This document shows, piece after piece, positions 57,972 through 64,000 of a stretch of 64,000 nucleotides of DNA. The stretch is from Rubellimicrobium roseum (GTDB lineage: Bacteria; Pseudomonadota; Alphaproteobacteria; Rhodobacterales; Rhodobacteraceae): assembly GCF_006152145.1 (NCBI RefSeq), contig NZ_VDFV01000003.1, positions 62,001 through 126,000 on the forward strand, given 5' to 3'. Position numbers and translations under genes: made by a program. Positions within the stretch are counted from its first letter, which is position 1. Each line of letters begins with the position of its first letter. The notes under the pieces were generated by a model. It was not told the DNA's origin. It did no database searches and worked only from the letters and a program-made list of their open reading frames with translations.

Positions 57972-58619
57972 TTAATCCGTCCCGAGCCCCGGCAGAAGGG
58001 GGACGAAGCGGACGGGGCGCAGTTCGTCGTAGTCGAAGCCCTTTTCGCCCGTGCGCGTCACGCGGATCAGGCTTTGGACCGTGTCGCTCTGGCCGACCGG
58101 CAGGACCATGATGCCACCGATGCGCAACTGGGCCAAGAGGGGCGAGGGCGGGTCCTCGGCCGCGGCGGTCACGAGTATGCGGTCGAAGGGGGCCTGCTCG
58201 GCCAGGCCGTGGCTGCCGTCGGCGACCAGCGTCGTGATGTTGTGGAGCCCCAGCGACTCGAGGATCTCGCGCGCCTGGAGCACGAGGTCGCGGTGGCGGT
58301 CCACGGTGTAGACGCGCCGGGCGAGCAGGGCGAGGATCGCGGCCTGATAGCCCGATCCGGTGCCGACCTCGAGCACCTTGTCGCGGGGGCCGACCTGGAG
58401 CGCCTGCGTCATCAAGCCCACGACGGAGGGCTGGCTGATCGTCTGGCCGCAGGGGATGGGCAGCGGCACGTCCTCGTGTGCGCGGTCCTTGAAGATGCCG
58501 TGGATGAAGTGGCCGCGCGGGATGCGCTCCATGGCGGTGAGCACGCGCGGGTCGGTCACGCCCGCGCTGCGCAGCGCATAGAGGAGCTGCATCGTGCGTT
58601 CGGCCCCTTCGTCGGTCAT
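57972..58619 (-). CDS. pcm: Protein-L-isoaspartate O-methyltransferase
   Basis: Repair methyltransferase that uses SAM to convert isoaspartyl residues back towards aspartate; 215 residues. [19 protein letters not shown] (about 80-98) is the SAM loop, [16 protein letters not shown] near 57 is the family signature, and [12 protein letters not shown] near 145 follows. The stop of surE overlaps its start by four bases. Confidence 0.95.
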   Translation of the reverse strand: MTDEGAERTMQLLYALRSAGVTDPRVLTAMERIPRGHFIHGIFKDRAHEDVPLPIPCGQTISQPSVVGLMTQALQVGPRDKVLEVGTGSGYQAAILALLARRVYTVDRHRDLVLQAREILESLGLHNITTLVADGSHGLAEQAPFDRILVTAAAEDPPSPLLAQLRIGGIMVLPVGQSDTVQSLIRVTRTGEKGFDYDELRPVRFVPLLPGLGTD

Positions 58620-59407
58620 GCCCCGGCCAGGGCGCGTTCCAGCGCCGGGAGCGCGTCATGGGCCGTGAGGTCTGCCCGGCAGGGCTGGACGGAGATGAAG
58701 CCGTCCATGTTGGCCTCCACGTCCGTGCCGGGGCCCGTGCGCTCGTCCTGGGGGCCGCCGCGCACCCAGAGGAAGCGCCGGCCCGAGGGCGAGACGTGGG
58801 GCTCGACCGCGTGGACGGCGCGGCGGCGGAAGCCCTGCCGGGTGACGGCCAGCCCCGCGCAGTCGTCGCCAGAGACGGGTGGGAAGTTCACGTTGTAGAA
58901 GAGCCGGTAGGGGCCCTGGTCCCAGATCGCCTTGTCGAGGAGCGTGCGCACGACGCGGGTTCCGTGGCGGGCGGCGCAGTCGAAGGGGTTGTCGAGCGCG
59001 GCCGTGCGGGGGCCCATGAACTGCGACAGCGCGATGGCGGGCAGGCCCTGGAGCGCGGCCTCCATGGCGCCGCCCAGGGTGCCGGAATACATCGCGTTCT
59101 CGCCCGCGTTGTTGCCCCGGTTCACGCCCGAGAGCACGAGGTCGGGCCGGGCGTCCACCAGCACGTCGTGGAGGCCCGCCAGAACGCAGTCGGCGGGCGA
59201 GCCTTCGGCGGCGAAGCGGCGCTCGGCCAGCTTCACGATCATCGTGGGATGGGTGTAGCTGATGCAGTGGGCGACGCCCGACTGCTCGAAGGCCGGGGCG
59301 ACGGTCCAGACCTCGCCCTCGCTTCCGGCGATCTCGGTGGCGATGGCGTGCAGGATCTCGAGCCCGGGGGCGTTGATGCCGTCGTCGTTGGTGATGAGAA
59401 TGCGCAT
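58616..59407 (-). CDS. surE: 5'-nucleotidase SurE
   Basis: Metal-dependent nucleotidase/exopolyphosphatase, 263 residues. [13 protein letters not shown] (2-14) holds the Asp pair of the metal site, and [19 protein letters not shown] (about 96-114) the Asn and Ser residues of the family. The start at 59407 gives the standard [10 protein letters not shown]; longer in-frame sequence upstream is not conserved. Confidence 0.95.
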   Translation of the reverse strand: MRILITNDDGINAPGLEILHAIATEIAGSEGEVWTVAPAFEQSGVAHCISYTHPTMIVKLAERRFAAEGSPADCVLAGLHDVLVDARPDLVLSGVNRGNNAGENAMYSGTLGGAMEAALQGLPAIALSQFMGPRTAALDNPFDCAARHGTRVVRTLLDKAIWDQGPYRLFYNVNFPPVSGDDCAGLAVTRQGFRRRAVHAVEPHVSPSGRRFLWVRGGPQDERTGPGTDVEANMDGFISVQPCRADLTAHDALPALERALAGA

Positions 59408-59467
59408 GACGTCCCCGTTGTGCCCGCCTTTCCTACGGAAGGCGGCGGGCACGGGCAAGGCGGGAGG

Positions 59468-60106
59468 TCAGCCGAGGATCTGCGGCAGGAGGCGCTGGAC
59501 TTCGTCCGTGGGGGTGGCGAGGCGCGAGCGGTCCTCGCCGGGGAAGAAGCGGGCGCGGGTGCCGGTGGCCATGGGCTCTGGCTGGAGGACCAGCACGCGG
59601 GGGCCGATGCGCTCGGATTCGGCCTGCCACGAGCGGACGAGCGCGATCTGTGCGGCCTTGGTCGCCCCGTAGTGGCCGAAGAACCTCTGGCCGCCGCGCG
59701 GATCGTCGAAGAAGACGGCGCGGGACTCGGGCGCGAGGAGGGGCGAGAGGACCCCGATCAGGTCGGCGGTGGCGCGCAGGTTGATGGCGATGGACTTGTC
59801 GAGGTCCTTGACCGCGAGATGCCCGGCCGGGGCGAGAGGCCCCGCATGGATGGCGGTGTGGACCCAGAGGTCGAGCCGGCCCCAGCGGTCGTGGATCGAG
59901 CGGGCGAGCTGGCGCATCGCGTCGGGCACGGCGATGTCCATGGGGGCGAGCGTCGCCTGGCCGCCCTGAGCCTGAATCCGGTCGTCGAGCTCTTCGAGCG
60001 CGCCCACGGTGCGGGCGACGGCGACGACGTGGTGCGTGGGCGCGAGCGCGAGGGCGAGCGCGTGGCCCAGGCCGCGCGAGGCGCCGGTGACGAGGGCGGT
60101 AGGCAT
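59468..60106 (-). CDS. SDR-family oxidoreductase
   Basis: Short-chain dehydrogenase of 212 residues. TGASRGLGHALAL (about 7-19) is the nucleotide loop and YGATK (about 149-153) the active site with Tyr and Lys in place. NAxG is changed to HTAIHAG. The substrate is unknown. It shares direction with surE and may be co-transcribed (60-bp gap). Confidence 0.85.
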   Translation of the reverse strand: MPTALVTGASRGLGHALALALAPTHHVVAVARTVGALEELDDRIQAQGGQATLAPMDIAVPDAMRQLARSIHDRWGRLDLWVHTAIHAGPLAPAGHLAVKDLDKSIAINLRATADLIGVLSPLLAPESRAVFFDDPRGGQRFFGHYGATKAAQIALVRSWQAESERIGPRVLVLQPEPMATGTRARFFPGEDRSRLATPTDEVQRLLPQILG

Positions 60107-60174
60107 GGGGCGGGCCTTTCTGGACGATGCGGCCGTCTTCTGCCGCGTCCGGGGCTGGCCCGCAAGGCGGGCGC

Positions 60175-60525
60175 TCAGCTCGGGAGAGTGAGGAGGACGG
60201 ACTCGGCGCCGCGCTGGAGGCGGAGGCCCTGTTCGTCGATCGCCAAGACCCGACCGCCGTCGACTTCCGCCCCTTCCGCAACGCGCACGACCTTGCCCGA
60301 GGCGAGGCGGAGCAGGGCGGAGTTGCCGTCCGGAGCGCCGAACAGGCCGATCAGCGTCGTCCGGTCGAGCGGGAGGCGGTCGGGAATCGTGGCCTTGGCT
60401 TCGGTGTCGGAGTTCACGTGGCCCAGGCTCTCGGGCCGCCCCTGCGGTCGGGTGGGCTCGGGCGCGAGGGCGTCGGGACGCGCGCGCGGGCGCAGGGGCT
60501 CGGGGAGGTCCCAGGTGTCGGCCAT
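60175..60525 (-). CDS. Small PilP/GspC-like homology-region protein
   Basis: Soluble protein of 116 residues. A Pro-rich N-terminal half leads to a compact beta domain (about 60-116): LIGLFGAPDGNSALLRL, SGKVVRVAEGAEVDGGRVLAIDEQGLRLQRG. This pattern resembles the homology region of GspC or PilP of secretion systems, but there is no membrane helix or secretion gene nearby. It may be one of the orphan homologues common in this group. Start ATG at 60525. Confidence 0.65.
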   Translation of the reverse strand: MADTWDLPEPLRPRARPDALAPEPTRPQGRPESLGHVNSDTEAKATIPDRLPLDRTTLIGLFGAPDGNSALLRLASGKVVRVAEGAEVDGGRVLAIDEQGLRLQRGAESVLLTLPS

Positions 60526-60728
60526 GCTCGGAACGCCTCTGTCATGGGCGCGCAGCTTCGGGCCGCGCCTCAAAGGGGCGTCCTAGGCAACGGAGGCGGT
60601 CCTGCGGAACTGACGAAACCGTGTGCCTGATCGATAGGCAGGATGCAGCGCATCCGGGCAGACCAGAGCAGCGGGCTTCGGCCAGCCACCGCAAGAGTGG
60701 CTGTGGCCGATCGTCGCCCCGACCGGGC

Positions 60729-62201
60729 CTACTCGGCGGCGGTCTTCATCTCGAAGCCCTGGTCCATCATGTCGGCCGGGGCCACGGGGTATTCGCCCGA
60801 GAAGCAGGCGTCGCAGTAGCGCGGCGCGAGGGGGTCGCGGCCCCCGGCCTCACCCACGGCACGGTAGAGGCCGTCGAGCGAGATGAACTTGATTGAGTCG
60901 ACGCCCAGGTGGGAGCGCATCTCCTCCTCGCTCATGTTGGCGGCCAGGAGCTTCTCGCGGTTGGGCGTGTCCACGCCGTAGAAGCAGGGCCAGGCCGTGG
61001 GCGGGGAGGCGATGCGGAAATGGACCTCGCGCGCGCCGGCATCGAGGATCATCTCCTTGATCTTGCGCGAGGTGGTGCCGCGCACGACCGAGTCGTCCAC
61101 CAGGATCACCCGCTTGCCGCGGATCAGCGCCCGGTTGACGTTGAGCTTGAGCCGCACGCCCATGTTGCGGATCTGGTCCGTGGGCTCGATGAAGGTGCGG
61201 CCCATGTACTGGTTGCGGATGATCCCCATGCCGAAGGGGATGCCCGACTCCTGCGCGTAGCCGATGGCGGCCGGGGTGCCCGAGTCCGGGACCGGGCAGA
61301 CGAGGTCGGCGTCCACCGGCGCCTCGCGCGCCAGCTCCTTGCCGATGGCCTCGCGCGTTTCGTAGACCGATCGGCCGCCGATCAGGCTGTCGGGACGCGA
61401 GAAGTAGACGTGCTCAAAGATGCAGAAGCGCGACTTGCGTGGGCGGAAGGGGAAGAAGCTTTCGAGCCCCTTCTCGGCCGAGATGACGACCATCTCGCCG
61501 GGCTCGATTTCGCGCAGGAACTCGGCCCCCACGATGTCGAGCGCGCAGGTTTCGGAGGCGAGGACCCAACCCCCGCCCAGGCGGCCCACGACGAGCGGGC
61601 GGATGCCCAGGGGGTCGCGGCAGCCCACCAGCTTGGTCCGGGTCATGGCGACGACCGAGAAGGCGCCCTCCACCTTGCGCAGCGCGTCCTCCATGCGGTC
61701 CACCAGCGTGCGGCCCATGGAGCGGGCCATCAGGTGGATGATGCATTCCGTGTCCGAGGAGGACTGGAAGATCGACCCGCGCTCGATCAGTTCGCGTCGG
61801 AGCGCGACGGCGTTGGTCAGGTTGCCGTTGTGGGCGATGGCCGCGCCGCCGATGGCGAACTCGCCGAAGAAGGGCTGGACGTTGCGGATCACCGCCGGGC
61901 CCTTGTCACCGCTAGTCGAGTAGCGGACGTGGCCGATGCCGAGCGAGCCCGGCAGCGTGTCCATCACCTCGCGCGAAGTGAAGTTGTCCCGAACGTAGCC
62001 CATGCGGCGGGCCTGGTGGAAACCGCCCTCGGGGTCGAAGGTGACGATGCCCCCGGCCTCCTGCCCGCGGTGCTGCAGGGCGTGGAGCCCCAGGGCCACG
62101 AAGTTCGCCGCGTCGGCGACCCCGATGACGCCGAAGACGCCGCATTCCTCGCGCAGCTTGTCGTCGTCGAAGGGATGGGCGTAATGGACCTTCTCGGCCA
62201 T
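60729..62201 (-). CDS. purF: Amidophosphoribosyltransferase PurF
   Basis: First committed step of purine synthesis, turning PRPP and glutamine into phosphoribosylamine; 490 residues. A short propeptide precedes the catalytic cysteine in EECGVFG (Cys 20), so self-cleavage is expected. The PRPP loop is VILVDDSVVRGTTS near 365. Cysteines in AWPCFYG and YCDACFSG near the C-terminus match the [4Fe-4S] type known from Bacillus. It follows cvpA. Confidence 0.96.
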   Translation of the reverse strand: MAEKVHYAHPFDDDKLREECGVFGVIGVADAANFVALGLHALQHRGQEAGGIVTFDPEGGFHQARRMGYVRDNFTSREVMDTLPGSLGIGHVRYSTSGDKGPAVIRNVQPFFGEFAIGGAAIAHNGNLTNAVALRRELIERGSIFQSSSDTECIIHLMARSMGRTLVDRMEDALRKVEGAFSVVAMTRTKLVGCRDPLGIRPLVVGRLGGGWVLASETCALDIVGAEFLREIEPGEMVVISAEKGLESFFPFRPRKSRFCIFEHVYFSRPDSLIGGRSVYETREAIGKELAREAPVDADLVCPVPDSGTPAAIGYAQESGIPFGMGIIRNQYMGRTFIEPTDQIRNMGVRLKLNVNRALIRGKRVILVDDSVVRGTTSRKIKEMILDAGAREVHFRIASPPTAWPCFYGVDTPNREKLLAANMSEEEMRSHLGVDSIKFISLDGLYRAVGEAGGRDPLAPRYCDACFSGEYPVAPADMMDQGFEMKTAAE

Positions 62202-62240
62202 GGTTCGGGCTCCGTGGCGGCGGCGGGGGCGTGCGGCGCC

Positions 62241-62269
62241 CGGATAGCCGAATGGCGTGGGGGTGTCAC
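62241..62269 (-). promoter_or_regulatory. Candidate promoter of purF
   Basis: On the minus strand GTGACA (62269-62264), a 17-bp spacer and TATCCG (62246-62241) lie 40 bp before the purF ATG in the cvpA-purF gap. The -35 matches five of six consensus bases. purF may thus be expressed apart from cvpA. Confidence 0.4.
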
Positions 62270-62325
62270 GGGCCTGTAACAGAGGTCCGAGCGCTGGGCA
62301 CGGGAACGTGTCGCCGCAGCAGGCC

Positions 62326-62886
62326 TCAGGCCGGGGTGGCGCAGCTGCCGACCAGTTCCTCGTATTGGGTGGTGATCCAGCCCAGGGCCGCCTGCGGGTC
62401 CTGCTGCTCGATCTGGCCGGTGAGCCGGGCGAAGACGGCGCTGGCGCGGCTGTTCTCGACCATGGGGATGGGCTCGGCCGAAAGGACCGTGTCGTAGATG
62501 AAGAAGGCGACCGCGATCAGCAGGACGCCCCGGAACACCCCGAACAGGAAGCCCAGGCCCTGGTCGAGCCCGCCCAGGGCAGAGCGCTGCACGACCGAGG
62601 AGAAGAGCGGCGTGAAGATCGAGAAGAGCACGAGCGCCACCGCGAAGACGGCGGCGAAGGCGGCGATGATCGACAGCTCGCAGGAATCGCCGATGAAGTC
62701 GCCCAGCATGGGGATCTGGCGGACGAGCGGCTGCGCCCGGTCGGCGAAGATGAAGGCCAGGATCGTGGCCCCGATCCAGCCGGCGATGGCCAGCATCTCG
62801 CGCACGAGGCCGCGGCTGTAGGCCAGGAGCGCCGAAACCACGATGACGATCGCGACAATGCCGTCGATGATGGTGAAACCTTCCAT
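62326..62886 (-). CDS. cvpA: CvpA-family membrane protein
   Basis: Inner-membrane protein of 186 residues with four helices, starting IIDGIVAIVIVVSALLAYSRGLVREML (about 6-32), the family signature. Named for colicin V production in E. coli, where it also precedes purF; its true role is probably in envelope homeostasis. The order radA-cvpA-purF on one strand suggests an operon. Confidence 0.92.
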   Translation of the reverse strand: MEGFTIIDGIVAIVIVVSALLAYSRGLVREMLAIAGWIGATILAFIFADRAQPLVRQIPMLGDFIGDSCELSIIAAFAAVFAVALVLFSIFTPLFSSVVQRSALGGLDQGLGFLFGVFRGVLLIAVAFFIYDTVLSAEPIPMVENSRASAVFARLTGQIEQQDPQAALGWITTQYEELVGSCATPA

Positions 62887-62906
62887 GCGTCCCCGTGCCC
62901 TGTGTC

Positions 62907-64000
62907 TCAGGTCTCGCCGAGATGACCGGTCACGGCGGCGGCCAGATCGGGCATCTCCTTCAAGGCAAGCCCGGTGCTGGCCGCACGCTTGGCCAGCGTC
63001 GGCAGGATGGCCGCCGTGAAACCAAGTTTCTGCGCTTCCTTCAACCGGTTTTCGGTCTGGGTGACCGAACGGAGCCCCCCGGACAGGCTGATCTCGCCGA
63101 AGACGACCGCCTGCGGGTCGAGCGGCCGCTGCGCCTGGGCGGAGACCAGCGCCATGGCCACGGCCAGATCGGCGGCGGGCTCGGTGATGCGCAGGCCGCC
63201 CGCGACGTTGAGATACACGTCGAGGCCGGCGAAGCTGAGGCCCGCGCGGGCGTCGAGCACGGCAAGGATCATGGCGAGGCGCCCGCCGTCCCAGCCCACG
63301 ACCGAGCGGCGCGTCTGGCCCGGCGCGGCGGGGGCGACGAGGGCCTGGATCTCGCACAGGATGGGCCGGGTTCCCTCGATGCCGCCGAAGACCACCGAGC
63401 CAGGAACCGGCGCGCCCCGGTCGGCGAGGAAGAGCGCCGAGGGGTTCTTCACCTCGATCAGGCCCTTGCCGGTCATTTCGAAGACGCCGATCTCGTCAGC
63501 GGGGCCGAAGCGGTTCTTGACGGCGCGCAGGATGCGGAACTGGTGGCCGCGGTCGCCCTCGAAGTAGAGCACCGTGTCCACCATGTGCTCGACCACGCGG
63601 GGGCCGGCGATCGCGCCTTCCTTGGTGACGTGGCCGACCATGACCACCGCGATGCCGCGCCGCTTGGCGAAGGAGGTCAGCTCGTGCGCGGCGGCGCGGA
63701 CCTGGGAGACGGAGCCGGGCGCCGATTCGACGGTGTCGAGCCACATGGTCTGGATCGAATCGATGATGGCGAGCTGCGGCTGCTCGGATTCGAGCGTCGA
63801 GAGGATGTCGCGGAGCGCCGTCGCGGCGGCGAGCTTCACGGGGCTTTCGGTAAGCCCCAGCCGCTGGGCGCGCATCTGGACCTGGCCCGCCGATTCCTCG
63901 CCGGTGACATAGACGACCTTGAGGCCGTTGCGGGCGAAGCGCGCGGCGGCCTGAAGGAGGAGAGTGGACTTGCCGATGCCGGGATCGCCGCCCACGAGGA
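62907..64000 (-). CDS. radA: DNA repair protein RadA (5' end beyond the window)
   Basis: RecA-like branch-migration ATPase, 364 residues visible. Walker A GGDPGIGKSTLLL is almost at the cut, so the N-terminal zinc finger is missing from view. The RadA-specific KNRFGPADEIGVFEM motif lies about 160 residues later, and the C-terminal part is the Lon-like domain (LSGGLRSVTQTENRLKEA). Ends 20 bp before cvpA. Confidence 0.95.
   Translation of the reverse strand, partial: LVGGDPGIGKSTLLLQAAARFARNGLKVVYVTGEESAGQVQMRAQRLGLTESPVKLAAATALRDILSTLESEQPQLAIIDSIQTMWLDTVESAPGSVSQVRAAAHELTSFAKRRGIAVVMVGHVTKEGAIAGPRVVEHMVDTVLYFEGDRGHQFRILRAVKNRFGPADEIGVFEMTGKGLIEVKNPSALFLADRGAPVPGSVVFGGIEGTRPILCEIQALVAPAAPGQTRRSVVGWDGGRLAMILAVLDARAGLSFAGLDVYLNVAGGLRITEPAADLAVAMALVSAQAQRPLDPQAVVFGEISLSGGLRSVTQTENRLKEAQKLGFTAAILPTLAKRAASTGLALKEMPDLAAAVTGHLGET

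Noticed and set aside
60664-60706. Terminator after purF
   Set aside because: AGCCAC/GTGGCT forms a 6-bp hairpin, but no U-tract follows on the minus strand, so a Rho-independent terminator is not supported.

Overview
The window is one high-GC chromosomal segment from an alphaproteobacterium, almost certainly of the order Rhodobacterales (Rhodobacter/Paracoccus relatives). The evidence is a 14-subunit nuo cluster interrupted by the small ORFs typical of that group (DUF5337, DUF5333), a NuoE with a helix-hairpin-helix tail, a DUF1127 gene followed by a hairpin array with CCUCCUCCC loops (the CcaF1/CcsR locus type of Rhodobacter sphaeroides), and a terminator-bearing mraZ leader like that of the UpsM sRNA. 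Both ends cut a gene: pyruvate carboxylase on the left and radA on the right. I see no rRNA, tRNA, CRISPR array, complete insertion sequence or prophage.

Layout. 1-8.5 kb: pyc (partial), a LexA-boxed uvrD/pcrA helicase, a Stf0-type sulfotransferase, a divergent lysE/lrp pair with an inverted-repeat operator, a BenE transporter and an 83-residue orphan. 7.9-8.6 kb: a DUF1127 gene and, downstream on the minus strand, nine tandem hairpins ending in a U-tract terminator. 8.9-20.2 kb: mrp, the mraZ leader RNA, then mraZ-rsmH-ftsL-ftsI-murE-murF-mraY-(GNAT)-murD, after which the division/wall cluster stops. 20.4-22.4 kb: creA, a VOC protein, DUF1622 and a small secreted protein. 22.6-44.9 kb: nuoA-N with eight inserted small genes, running into birA, coaX and rnj and closed by a strong terminator. 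44.9-50.1 kb: a DEAD-box helicase with a coupled secreted protein, osmC, a 21-residue cationic peptide, a low-GC ORF and prfC. 50.3-56.6 kb: a lipoprotein, an SDR, an orphan ABC ATPase, a WYL regulator and tatA-tatA-tatB-tatC-DUF815. 56.7-64 kb, minus strand: a surE-pcm-nlpD group, an SDR, a GspC/PilP-like small protein, and radA-cvpA-purF.

How the genes work together. Most loci are housekeeping: respiration (complex I), wall precursor synthesis and division, Tat export, RNA turnover (RNase J, DEAD-box), Fe-S assembly (Mrp), purine entry (PurF) and repair (UvrD, RadA). The most interesting part is the DUF1127/hairpin array. Nearly all imperfect stem positions become G.U pairs only if the minus strand is the RNA, the last hairpin is also the terminator, and the next minus-strand gene has a Shine-Dalgarno region that is an exact 11-nt complement of several loops. 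This looks like an expanded stress sRNA cluster with a candidate target next door.
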